Below, piece after piece: positions 1-6,724 of a stretch of DNA of 64,000 nucleotides (its first letter is position 1; every line of letters starts with the position of its first letter). Source of the DNA: Runella zeae DSM 19591. GTDB taxonomy: Bacteria > Bacteroidota > Bacteroidia > Cytophagales > Spirosomataceae. Position numbers and translations under genes: made by a program. The stretch is taken from NCBI RefSeq assembly GCF_000423565.1, contig NZ_KE384045.1, positions 1 to 64,000 of the forward strand. Reading direction: 5' to 3'. The notes under the pieces are model-generated. The model worked only from the letters and a program-made list of their open reading frames with translations. It made no database searches and was not told the DNA's origin.

Positions 1-309
1 TATGTTGATTTAGGTTATCTTGGTATTCAGAAAGAATACAAATTTTTGTCTTTAAAGATTCCATTTAAAAAGCCCAAAAAAAGCAAAAAAAATCCTTATC
101 CAAGCTTAACATTAGAGCAAAAAAACTACAACAAGTCTATTAGTAAAAAGCGAGTTTTTGTAGAAAATGCAATTGCAGGAATAAAACGTTATCATATTTT
201 AATTAACAAGTATAGAGGAAAATCTAAGGAAAAATTTGATGAAAGTATTGAATTATGCGCAGGCCTTTGGAACTTCAAAATCGACTTTAAGAAAAAGATA
301 ACTTGTTAG
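1..309 (+). CDS. IS5-type (DDE_Tnp_4-like) transposase, C-terminal part, cut by window edge
   Basis: The reading frame is open from the first base and ends at a stop at 307-309, so this is the last 102 codons of a gene that begins left of the window. The segment has the usual C-terminal features of DDE_Tnp_4/IS5-group transposases: a DLGYLGI strand, a basic stretch rich in Lys-Pro, then RVFVENAIAGIKRY with the catalytic-region Glu and an ELCAGLWNF tail. It would cut and join IS ends. The visible part looks intact, with no stop or frameshift. The right end of the IS should lie in the following few hundred bases, but I could not pair it with a left end. It marks the edge of a toxin-cassette island. 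Confidence 0.75.
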   Translation, partial: YVDLGYLGIQKEYKFLSLKIPFKKPKKSKKNPYPSLTLEQKNYNKSISKKRVFVENAIAGIKRYHILINKYRGKSKEKFDESIELCAGLWNFKIDFKKKITC

Positions 310-796
310 TAATCAACAAGAAAACAACTCTATTATAAAGAATATCTCAAAACTAGATTAATTTTTGAGTCAGATAATGATATAATAGAGCTAATACAGG
401 AGTTATTAGAAAACAATAATTAGTAATTTTTCGCATAAAAAAATGATTAGAAAATGATAAATAAAGTATAGTTATTAAATAAGAGTGTCGATGTTTTACT
501 CATGATTTTACAAGATATGCCAACGTTACAATTGAGCAAGAAATACGAATATAATTAAAGTTAACTCAGTGTTTTCTAATACTATTTTTACACTATAATT
601 TATAAATAAAGAAAATTGAAAAACAACTCTGATGATCAAAAAATCGCTTTTTATCTCCATAGCATGGTGGTGTAGAACGCGGATACTTTAATCAACTTAT
701 GGAGAACGAGGTCCTTCAAACCTTTTCCAAAGAATGGGATATGAAGGTATAACAACGAAAAATGGATTTATTGATATTTTGAAAAAATTTATTATA
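310..796. other. AT-rich non-coding/decayed stretch between transposase and lipoprotein gene
   Basis: No convincing full gene is present. A short open stretch at about 313-423 reads as 30-odd residues ending in a Glu/Asn-rich helix, possibly the tail of a lost gene. The segment at 585-689 is one copy of an imperfect repeat found again at 6308-6411 and is listed separately. The IS right end is presumably in the first 100 bases. Confidence 0.5.
585..689. repeat. Imperfect ~105 bp direct repeat, left copy
   Basis: This segment aligns, with roughly four of five bases identical by eye and one or two single-base gaps, to 6308-6411. The best shared block is an 18-base run beginning CAACTCTGATGATCAA, followed by a conserved GGTGGTGT core. 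The two copies flank the toxin/immunity island in direct orientation. A short reading frame across the copies suggests a decayed coding remnant rather than an IS terminal repeat, but I do not recognise the protein. Confidence 0.6.
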
Positions 797-1414
797 ATGG
801 TACTAAAAAATAATTTTTATTTATTTATTGGCTCTTTTTACTGGCTGACTTCTTGTGCTGACTGCTCTCCTCTCAACGAAAAAAAAGTATACCAAATATA
901 TCCTAATAACAACATAGTCTGTATTATTATTAACTGTGATGAGATAGATGATTGTGCTGAACAATATTTAAAAATTATAGACCGGAAAAGTAATAGTAGT
1001 ATTCAAGTAAAAATACAGAGTGATATGCCAACTTGGATAGGTGAAATTGAAAATGATACAGTAGTCGTTAATATGAGCGTAGATAGTAGCATTTATATGA
1101 ACATAAAAATACCTAATCGCCAAAGTGTATTTTTAAAAAATAAAAAATTTACAATAAAATACAATAAAGTGCTGACAAAGGGAGTAACTCAGATTGCTAG
1201 CTTAAAAACTATTTTTCTTAAAATACAAAGTGATTCATTGTTTATTCTTAAAAATGGAAAATCTGCTCAAATTCCTATTGGAAATGTAAGAAATTTTCAT
1301 ACATTATATCACTGTTGGTATTATCAAGATCAATACTTTATGCAAAAAATTGATTTTGATAATATTGACAAAGAAAAATATTTTTCAGCCTTAGAAAATG
1401 AGTATTTCGAATAA
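797..1414 (+). CDS. Predicted lipoprotein, unknown function (possible immunity-type protein)
   Basis: This is a 205-residue protein if started at the ATG at 797. That start gives a clean lipoprotein signal: basic start, hydrophobic stretch, and a lipobox LTSC near residue 20. An in-frame upstream ATG at 734 would add 21 residues in front of the signal peptide and is less likely. The mature part is beta-rich with many Ile/Asn/Lys and no recognised domain. It sits just inside the left copy of the flanking repeat and before the first junction repeat of a toxin/immunity array, so an immunity or membrane-anchored accessory role is possible, but this is only context. Codon use is AT-rich like the rest of the island. 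Confidence 0.5.
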   Translation: MVLKNNFYLFIGSFYWLTSCADCSPLNEKKVYQIYPNNNIVCIIINCDEIDDCAEQYLKIIDRKSNSSIQVKIQSDMPTWIGEIENDTVVVNMSVDSSIYMNIKIPNRQSVFLKNKKFTIKYNKVLTKGVTQIASLKTIFLKIQSDSLFILKNGKSAQIPIGNVRNFHTLYHCWYYQDQYFMQKIDFDNIDKEKYFSALENEYFE

Positions 1415-1605
1415 AATAATCTATTTTATAAAATATTGAGATATATAGAAGGTTCGGTGTTGTGTTCATATGATTTTTCACTTGATTCGATTCATATTTT
1501 GTAAGAATTGTGTCTTGGTTAAGAGTTAAGAGTGTGTTTGGGAAGGTTTTGCCAGTCCGTCGAAGGTGCTCTAAGGGATATAAGTTTAAACCTTGAACTT
1601 GCATT

Positions 1606-1643
1606 AAAGCCCAAACTAGGCCGCAGGCTTTGAGTTAAAAATG
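1606..1643 (+). repeat. Junction repeat copy 1 (hairpin repeat of toxin-cassette island)
   Basis: First of three good copies (others 2439-2508 and 4608-4678) of a sequence with arms AAAGCC and GGCTTT around the loop CAAACTAGGCCGCA, followed by GAGTTAAAAATG. Here the ATG at its 3' end is the start codon of the following toxin-tip gene. There is no T-tract on the + strand, so it is not a normal terminator. Diverged copies are at about 5456-5520 and 6245-6266. Confidence 0.7.
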
Positions 1644-1931
1644 TCCTCACCCTCTTATATAAGTTTAGGAGATGAATTAGCTCATACAGAAGACTATTTA
1701 AAAGGTAAGCTGAATAAAAATAAAACTTGGATGGGTACACTCAACTATTTAGAAGCAGAGAAATACTCAACTCATCGTGAAAGTCAATTTAGGTCTGAAA
1801 ATGGACTTCCTTTGAGAATACATTATGGGGTTCTAGAAATATCACCTAAGGTGTTTGTACCTGATCCATTAAACCCAATAATTGACAAAAAAGGGAGAAG
1901 TTTAATTTATCCAAAGATTAAATACAGATAG
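1641..1931 (+). CDS. Orphan RHS C-terminal toxin tip, M91/NleD-like peptidase fold, degenerate metal site
   Basis: This 96-residue product matches the C-terminal tips of bacteroidotal RHS effectors of the M91 (NleD-like) zinc peptidase type: a short LGDELAHTEDY segment where the family has HELxH, then a Glu-bearing helix and the typical ESQFRSENGLPLRIHYG block. The first His of the HExxH-like motif is Asp here, so the zinc site is probably lost. It has no RHS core, no secretion signal and begins exactly at the end of a junction repeat. It is therefore best read as a displaced, likely inactive tip kept next to its cognate immunity gene, which starts 3 bases after its stop. Confidence 0.55.
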   Translation: MSSPSYISLGDELAHTEDYLKGKLNKNKTWMGTLNYLEAEKYSTHRESQFRSENGLPLRIHYGVLEISPKVFVPDPLNPIIDKKGRSLIYPKIKYR

Positions 1932-1933
1932 AA

Positions 1934-2452
1934 ATGAAAAGCGATTGTTCAAATATAATTATACTTTTTATAGTAATAGTTGTTGCTTGTCAAACACAAA
2001 AAAGTGTTGTATCAACGAATATTTTTAAAAAGCAAAATGTGGTTGGCAAAGGTTTTGCTGACAGTGCAAAATGGACAAGGGACGATATATTATCAAAATA
2101 TTCTAAAACAATTTTTCCTTGTGATACATTATTTTTGATTGAACGAATTGGCGAGCCAAGTTTAGAAGTTTGGGGTAATATATGGACTTCAAAAAGAAAT
2201 GTAGTTTATGAATATGAAAGAGAATATGAAACCTTTAAAGATACGGTTCTAAATTACAATTTATGGAATAATCGTTATAAAACTAATGTAGAACAGTTCG
2301 ATACAACCACAATAGATAAACATAAAATTTTAGGGGGTTATCGAACTTTTATTACCCAAGTGATACGAGGGAAAGAAGTCAAGACCTTTTACTTTTATGA
2401 TTCATATTCTTCATTAAATATCAATAATTATAAACAAAAAAGCCTAAACTAG
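1934..2452 (+). CDS. Predicted lipoprotein immunity protein of the upstream toxin tip
   Basis: This 172-residue protein has a short N-terminal signal: hydrophobic IIILFIVIVVAC with Cys near residue 19 as lipobox, then a mature, mostly beta/alpha domain without a family I recognise. It starts 3 bases after the orphan toxin tip, so it is probably co-transcribed and is the natural candidate for the cognate immunity protein. A lipoprotein location would fit neutralisation in the periplasm or at the membrane. The last codons and stop (TAG at 2450-2452) lie inside the second copy of the junction repeat. The original 3' end may therefore have been replaced when the repeat-borne cassette inserted. 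Confidence 0.55.
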   Translation: MKSDCSNIIILFIVIVVACQTQKSVVSTNIFKKQNVVGKGFADSAKWTRDDILSKYSKTIFPCDTLFLIERIGEPSLEVWGNIWTSKRNVVYEYEREYETFKDTVLNYNLWNNRYKTNVEQFDTTTIDKHKILGGYRTFITQVIRGKEVKTFYFYDSYSSLNINNYKQKSLN

Positions 2453-2508
2453 GCCGCAGGCTTTGAGTTAAAATGTTCTTTGAAATGTAAGTAAAAAGTA
2501 GCCTGTAG
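2439..2508 (+). repeat. Junction repeat copy 2
   Basis: Arms AAAGCCT (2439-2445) and AGGCTTT (about 2458-2464) form a 7 bp perfect stem around a 12-base loop. A conserved tail resembling TTCTTTGAAATGTAAGTA, shared with copies 3 and 4, follows. The first bases supply the stop codon of the preceding lipoprotein gene. Confidence 0.7.
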
Positions 2509-2685
2509 CTGCTTGGGGTTGGAATTTGGGGGGGGATTGAGGTACAGGGTGATGCTAAGCATCAATGGCAGTACCTTGACCGTGAAAAAATTAAGGATTT
2601 AGGGCTTGATTGGTACAACCTAAAAGCCCGTGGTTATGAGAAGATGATTTTTTTTCTTAAGATGTTATGGGTGTTTATAAAGTAA
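2509..2685 (+). pseudogene. RHS-core fragment
   Basis: An open frame without start codon runs from just after a TAG at 2506 to TAA at 2683-2685. Its middle reads WQYLDREKIKDLGLDWYNLK followed by ARGYEK. This resembles the bacteroidotal RHS core segment with the pattern Y-x-x-(K/R)E-x-x-x-(E/D)LGL-(N/D)W-Y-x-x-x-AR-x-YD that precedes the toxin tip. The usual following GRxxxxDPLxE block is missing and the frame runs into unrelated sequence. It is a relic of the RHS gene whose tips and immunity genes make up this island. Confidence 0.55.
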
Positions 2686-2746
2686 GAATAAATAACAAAT
2701 TTAACGGGTTATTTATCAAAAATTATAACTTTAAATCTTAAAATTA

Positions 2747-3166
2747 ATGCAAGACATTGTAAAAGAATTAAACCGAGATGTCAAGATTAAAAATGATATT
2801 GGTGTCTACCAAAAAGGTCATTTGAACGCTTGGATTTATTGCGATGGAAAAACACTGATTGAGATAGATGCATTTGGTAAAAAATTTTATTCTAAAGAAC
2901 GCAGTAATTTATTTGATTGCCTTATAGATATTAGAAATGTTTTTTCAGAGTTAAATTGGTTAATCTTGTGCAATGGCGCACGAGAAGACGTATACCCTTC
3001 TGGAATGAGGCGTCAAATGAATAAAGGACTATTAGCTTATCAACTTACATTTGGCAAAGCTGTTGCTCAATCGGACTTGGTAGACATATTTCAAGAATGT
3101 TTGGAGGAAAGAATAGTTACGCCTGAGAAGCAAAAAGCATATTTTGAAGAATGGTTTAACGCTTAA
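2747..3166 (+). CDS. Immunity-type cytoplasmic protein, unknown family
   Basis: This 139-residue soluble protein has no signal peptide. The central segment with FSELNWLILCNGAREDVYPS and the following GMRRQMNKGLLAYQLTFGK look like the compact, conserved core of a small immunity-type family seen next to RHS tips. I do not recall a family number. It lies between the RHS-core fragment and a frameshifted toxin tip, the position expected of an immunity gene left behind by cassette turnover. The ATG at 2747 follows an AT-rich leader; no clear ribosome-binding site is seen. Function is inferred from context only. Confidence 0.5.
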   Translation: MQDIVKELNRDVKIKNDIGVYQKGHLNAWIYCDGKTLIEIDAFGKKFYSKERSNLFDCLIDIRNVFSELNWLILCNGAREDVYPSGMRRQMNKGLLAYQLTFGKAVAQSDLVDIFQECLEERIVTPEKQKAYFEEWFNA

Positions 3167-3240
3167 TATCCCCAATTTGTTTTGGTGTTTTAAGATATAA
3201 AAGTACCGCTTTAGGAAATAAGCGATTATCAAACGAAGCT

Positions 3241-3559
3241 ATGCTAGAAATATCTGAGCAGCATAATGTAGAATTTGCTCAAATCTACGAACTTGGGAAA
3301 GGGGAGGTAGGGGCAATATTTTTTATATTCAGGGAACGTAAATAGTGCTGAAATACCTGTAGGAAATAATATTATTTGGATTAGTCATACTCATCCAGCT
3401 GGAACAAGAGTGCCAAGTGTATTTGATTATGATGCTTTAAAATCTTTGATTAATGCAGGATCACCTCAAAAATCATCAGTAATTTTACCTGTTAAAAGCT
3501 CTCCAGTGAGATTTAATTTAAAGACTCCATACCTAACACCGAAAACCCCAAATCAATAA
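3241..3559 (+). pseudogene. Frameshifted polymorphic-toxin tip with HTHP motif (JAB/MPN-like)
   Basis: Two frames join into one domain. The first (open from about 3162, ATG at 3241) ends around YELGKGEVGAIF. After a +1 shift in the six-T run at 3319-3324 the frame continues FLYSGNVNSAEIP, then IIWISHTHPAGTRVPSVFDY and a Q-x-SSVILP strand, ending at 3559. The pattern HTHP-x-G-(7)-D with a following SSVI strand is that of JAB/MPN-like or DUF4329-like toxin tips in RHS proteins, where the His residues would bind zinc. No RHS core is attached. The gene is broken unless the shift is a sequencing error. The next gene, 5 bases downstream, is its likely immunity partner. Confidence 0.5.
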
Positions 3560-3564
3560 ATAAA

Positions 3565-3858
3565 ATGATAAAAGATTTTGAATATTTGTGGACAACAAAA
3601 AAAGATGAGTATTGCTTAGTACAAATAGATACTAGATATACAATCATTAATTTGAATGATTATTTCCTGACAATTATAGAAGATAATGAGTTGGGTATAA
3701 AAGTAATCGAAAATATGATTAAGAATGGTGTTAGAGTATTTACATCAGAAGAATTTAAAGAATATAGAGCACAAAACCCAGTGTCATTTCCTAGCCCTGA
3801 TCCTTTCTTTGGTGTTCCACCTAAAAAATTATTAGACAATCTAAAGCCATACAAATAA
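3565..3858 (+). CDS. Small immunity-type protein following the HTHP toxin tip
   Basis: This 97-residue soluble, acidic protein without signal peptide starts 5 bases after the stop of the frameshifted HTHP tip. The pattern of short beta strands (YCLVQIDTRYTIINL) and an ENMIKNGVRV helix-strand unit fits a compact immunity protein, but I do not recognise the family. It most likely neutralises the preceding tip. Its frame continues after the TAA stop into another toxin-like fragment (3859-3999), which may be coincidence or a relic of cassette fusion. Confidence 0.5.
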   Translation: MIKDFEYLWTTKKDEYCLVQIDTRYTIINLNDYFLTIIEDNELGIKVIENMIKNGVRVFTSEEFKEYRAQNPVSFPSPDPFFGVPPKKLLDNLKPYK

Positions 3859-3999
3859 TCAGAACTATTTAGTGCAGGAATGGTAGAAATGACGCAAACT
3901 TTCCACAAAAAAAACCATAAGGTTATACATATAAATCCCAATACCATTCCATCCGGTATTAAACGAGATGAATTTAACTCTTGGAGAAGCAATTATTGA
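3859..3999 (+). pseudogene. C-terminal fragment of another toxin tip
   Basis: Directly after the stop at 3856-3858 and in the same frame, 46 codons read SELFSAGMVEMTQTFHKKNH and end in a conserved-looking KRDEFNSWRSNY before a TGA at 3997-3999. There is no start codon suited to independent expression other than an internal ATG. The pattern (hydrophobic helix, His-rich strand, terminal E-F-N-x-W-R) suggests the last part of an RHS toxin tip. I cannot name the family. The SUKH immunity gene 36 bases downstream would be its partner. Confidence 0.35.
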
Positions 4000-4035
4000 A
4001 TAAATAGATCTAATGACTTTAAAGAATAAAATACA

Positions 4036-4482
4036 ATGGAAAATAGATATTATGAAATTGTTAAAATAATAGCTTCGAATGAGAATATAGCTCAATTTGG
4101 AGAATTTGGGAATGGGGCTTCTGATGAATGGGTCAAAAGAGCGCAAGAACGATTAAAGGTTCAATTTCCGCCTTCATATATTTGGTGGCTTAAAAATTAT
4201 GGAGGTGGGGAAATTCACGGAAATGAAATATATAGTATTTATGAAATTGATTTTGATACAGTAGTAGGAGGCGATATTGTTTATATGAATGAATTAAACA
4301 GGAAGAACTTAGGCTTTTCTATCCATCAATTAGTAATACAAGAGAATGATCAAGGGGAAATATATTATTTTGATTTATCACAAATTGATGTTAATGGAGA
4401 AGCACCAGTTTACTGTGATATAACAGGGGATAAATACGCAAATGATTTCTTCGATTTTCTTAAAAAGAAAATTGAAGAGTAG
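4036..4482 (+). CDS. SMI1/KNR4 (SUKH) family immunity protein
   Basis: This 148-residue soluble protein has the SUKH-1 signature: a helix ending FGNGASDEWVKRAQERL, then FPPSYIWWLKNYGGGEI with the conserved Pro-x-x-Tyr and aromatic WWL-x-x-YGGG turn, then EIYSIY, and a C-terminal FDFLKKKIEE helix. SUKH proteins are the most common immunity proteins of bacterial polymorphic toxins and act by binding the toxin domain in the cytoplasm. The preceding 46-codon tip fragment is the likely remnant of its target. Length matches the family (about 130-160 residues). Confidence 0.75.
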   Translation: MENRYYEIVKIIASNENIAQFGEFGNGASDEWVKRAQERLKVQFPPSYIWWLKNYGGGEIHGNEIYSIYEIDFDTVVGGDIVYMNELNRKNLGFSIHQLVIQENDQGEIYYFDLSQIDVNGEAPVYCDITGDKYANDFFDFLKKKIEE

Positions 4483-4607
4483 GTTTCAATTCACTGTAGT
4501 CTTCTGAGAAGCACAGGCTTACCGTTGTGCTTTGTCTTCCTAGTAAAGACTGCTTACTGAAAATAACTGGAGAGTCTGTGATACGGTGAGTGCCTATAAC
4601 CTGCCTC

Positions 4608-4678
4608 AAAGCCTAAACTAGGCCGTAGGCTTTGAGTTAAAAATGCCCTTTGAAATGTGGGTAGAGAGTAGCTTGTAA
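4608..4678 (+). repeat. Junction repeat copy 3
   Basis: This copy is nearly identical to copy 2: arms AAAGCCT and AGGCTTT with one base change in the loop (GGCCGT instead of GGCCGC), followed by GAGTTAAAAATGCCCTTTG and the shared tail to a TAGCTTGTA end. It stands 17 bases before the next orphan toxin tip. Confidence 0.7.
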
Positions 4679-4694
4679 GTTTGGAAGGTTTGGA

Positions 4695-4925
4695 ATGGCC
4701 CCGATACTAAAAAATATAATATTGCAAGGGGCGCAAGTGTATTCTGCTCAAGCTACTAATGCGATGAATAAAGCAAATAGTATGCTCAGTACAGATACAT
4801 ATAATGTATTCACAAATAGTTGTGTAAGTTACGCAAAAGATGTAATGAAAGCAGGAGATCTTAAACCTAAGCCTACAATTCTTGCTCTTAAAGGTTTAGA
4901 GAATTATATAAAACGACTTAAATAA
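4695..4925 (+). CDS. Orphan toxin tip, NlpC/papain-like Cys motif fragment
   Basis: This 76-residue product contains YNVFTNSCVSYAKDVMKAGD. The pattern (T-x-N-(N/S)-C-x-x-(Y/F)-A-x-D-V-x-x-AG) is the nucleophile-Cys helix found in NlpC/P60-, LRAT- and papain-like domains at the C-terminus of some RHS proteins. Here the catalytic His segment is absent, so it is probably only the last part of the toxin. It follows junction repeat copy 3, is in frame with an upstream stop in the repeat, and is followed after 20 bases by an immunity-type gene. Confidence 0.4.
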   Translation: MAPILKNIILQGAQVYSAQATNAMNKANSMLSTDTYNVFTNSCVSYAKDVMKAGDLKPKPTILALKGLENYIKRLK

Positions 4926-4945
4926 TTTTTTATAAGAAACACATT

Positions 4946-5386
4946 ATGGGGCTTAGAAGACATGTATTTTTTTTTGATAGAAATCCGTCAAGAACGGATA
5001 TTGAAGAAGGTTTAAATAAAATAACAGGGCTGAAACTAGTGTATGAAGAAATTGGTCAAGATGAAGCCGGCGAATTATGTTTACTTATAAAACATCCTAT
5101 TAAAAAAAAGGAATTAATAGAGTTGGACTGGGTATATGAGGGTCAATCAATGCCAATTAATAATAAGGTTATGAAAAATTGTATTAGGGTTGAATCATAT
5201 ACTGGCCAAATAAAAAATAATTATATAGAAGTATCTGTTGTGTATTTATTAAAAAAAATGGGAGGAATAATTGATTCTGAATACAAATTAAAACTTCCAG
5301 GCTGGGCTGGCAAAAAATGGATAGAGGTTAAGCGTGTTTATCTTAACCATTTATGGAAATGTTTAAAAAGTAGTTGCTTTATTTGA
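4946..5386 (+). CDS. Immunity-type protein, unknown family
   Basis: This 146-residue soluble protein begins MGLRRHVFFFDRNPSRTDIE and ends in a basic helix. There is no signal peptide and no membrane segment. The alternation of short strands and acidic turns fits an immunity protein, and it lies 20 bases after the Cys-motif toxin tip with the same orientation. Nothing identifies its family by motif. AT-rich composition matches the island. It could also be an unrelated small hypothetical gene. Confidence 0.5.
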   Translation: MGLRRHVFFFDRNPSRTDIEEGLNKITGLKLVYEEIGQDEAGELCLLIKHPIKKKELIELDWVYEGQSMPINNKVMKNCIRVESYTGQIKNNYIEVSVVYLLKKMGGIIDSEYKLKLPGWAGKKWIEVKRVYLNHLWKCLKSSCFI

Positions 5387-5455
5387 ATTTTGTAGTAATA
5401 GAAGTATTTTTAAATTTATTAAAAATATAATTTATCAATTTTACTTATAAACTAA

Positions 5456-5520
5456 CAGCTTAAAGTGCGAGGTCGCTTTTGAGAATAAAAATGTAAACGT
5501 CCTTTGAAATATAGGTGAAA
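5456..5520 (+). repeat. Junction repeat copy 4, diverged
   Basis: This copy reads AGCTTAAAGTGCGAGGTCGC then TTTTGAGAATAAAAATG, with a tail GTCCTTTGAAATATAGGTGA. The tail is clearly related to the CCTTTGAAATGTGGGTAGA tail of copy 3, while the hairpin part has changed. It precedes the Imm26-like gene by 18 bases. A weaker trace (GAGGTCGCTTATTAAGAATA) is at 6245-6264. Confidence 0.5.
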
Positions 5521-5537
5521 GACCAAATGAGTAAAAA

Positions 5538-6023
5538 ATGGCAAAAATTAGAAAAAAAGAATGGAGCTTTGGTGATATTTTTTTAGTCCCATTGAAAAAC
5601 GGCAAATACGGAACTGGTCAAGTGTTAGACTTACAAATGCCTAATATTGTTAGAGTGGCGCTGTTTGACGAAGTAATAAATAGCTTAGAAGAATTTAACA
5701 TTGAACAATCTTGTTCTATTCCAAATCTTATTTCATTAGTGGCTTCTAGCTGTGAACAATTGGATTATGATGTTTGGAAGCTGATGGGAAATAAATGTAT
5801 AGAAATTCCCAAAAAAAACTTTCCTAATGAAGAGTTTAGGCGTAAAAACTGGATAGGAGCAAGGCATTATGATGCAGCTTTGTTAGAAGATTTTTTAAAT
5901 TCTTTCTATGCTTTATTGCCCTGGGATGACTGGTTCAATCCAAACTATTTAGATGAATTTTTAATAGATATTTCTAAAAAACCGACAAATTTAATATACA
6001 ACAAACCATCTAGTTCATCATAG
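5538..6023 (+). CDS. Immunity protein 26 (Imm26) family
   Basis: This 161-residue protein opens with KKEWSFGDIFLVPLKNGKYG and TGQVLDL. This is the Imm26 pattern: a W-x-x-GD-x-F-x-(I/V)PL-x-(D/N)G-x-(Y/F) strand pair followed by a G-x-V strand. The family is cytoplasmic and neutralises RHS- or WapA-type toxins. No matching toxin tip is left nearby; it stands alone after a diverged junction repeat and is the last gene of the island. Length agrees with the family. Confidence 0.65.
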   Translation: MAKIRKKEWSFGDIFLVPLKNGKYGTGQVLDLQMPNIVRVALFDEVINSLEEFNIEQSCSIPNLISLVASSCEQLDYDVWKLMGNKCIEIPKKNFPNEEFRRKNWIGARHYDAALLEDFLNSFYALLPWDDWFNPNYLDEFLIDISKKPTNLIYNKPSSSS

Positions 6024-6724
6024 TATTTCAGTTTAAATCATTTCTTTATTCTTGAAACCAACCCTTAAGTAGGTGAATTTCAATTGTTCGCTCAAGGAAA
6101 ATATAGCCCAATTTTGTTTGCTACGCTCTTTAGTAGATACTGTATTAATGGGCATTAAGCAAACTTTTTGTAATCAGGTTTATTGCTATGTCAGGTCTGA
6201 AGTTCATCATCTCAAAAGAAAACTCTGTCAATTTTTCAAGGTATGAGGTCGCTTATTAAGAATAAACTCCAAGTCTCCCGACTATCCCACTATTTTTCAA
6301 ATACTCTTTTTTACACTATCGTTTATAAATAGACAAAAGTAAACAACAACTCTGATGATCAACAAATGGCTTTTAGCACCATACTTTGGTGGTGTGGAAC
6401 AGGGGTACTTTGTGCCTAATCGGACTTCGTACCCAAGGTAGAATTGACACCATCAGAGTCGTAGATAACACAGTTATCAAATATATCTTTGCCTACAAAG
6501 AACGTGGGTACGATGATGATGAAGCAAGTTTTGGCAAATGCCACGTAAATGCAATATGTTGAGCCGTCCAAACTGCTTATAGGTAAGTTAGTGTTAATAT
6601 GTCTAATTTTCATTTGAATTCTAACCCATTGCGTTCGATTTTTTGAGGCGCTATTTTACATACCTACTCCTCTTGTGGGGGCAGGTTGAGTTTTGTCTAA
6701 ATAGGTGGAAACGGCATTTTTTAC
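6024..6724. other. Non-coding right edge of the toxin island
   Basis: No gene is supported in these 700 bases. At 6245-6264 there is a faint copy of the junction repeat. The right copy of the ~105 bp direct repeat is at 6308-6411. After it, a + strand frame from about 6440 to 6561 reads RIDTIRVVDNTVIKYIFAYK then ERGYDDDEASF, a protein-like stretch with no usable start, probably a gene relic. The ORF on the opposite strand here looks like chance. Confidence 0.5.
6308..6411. repeat. Imperfect ~105 bp direct repeat, right copy
   Basis: This is the partner of 585-689 in the same orientation. Shared blocks are TTTTTACACTAT, TTTATAAATA, CAACTCTGATGATCAA and GGTGGTGT. The copies bracket all toxin/immunity genes of the island. 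Confidence 0.6.

Noticed and set aside
6416-6613. 65-codon minus-strand ORF at the right edge of the toxin island
   Set aside because: No start context, no family likeness, and the plus strand here looks more protein-like.
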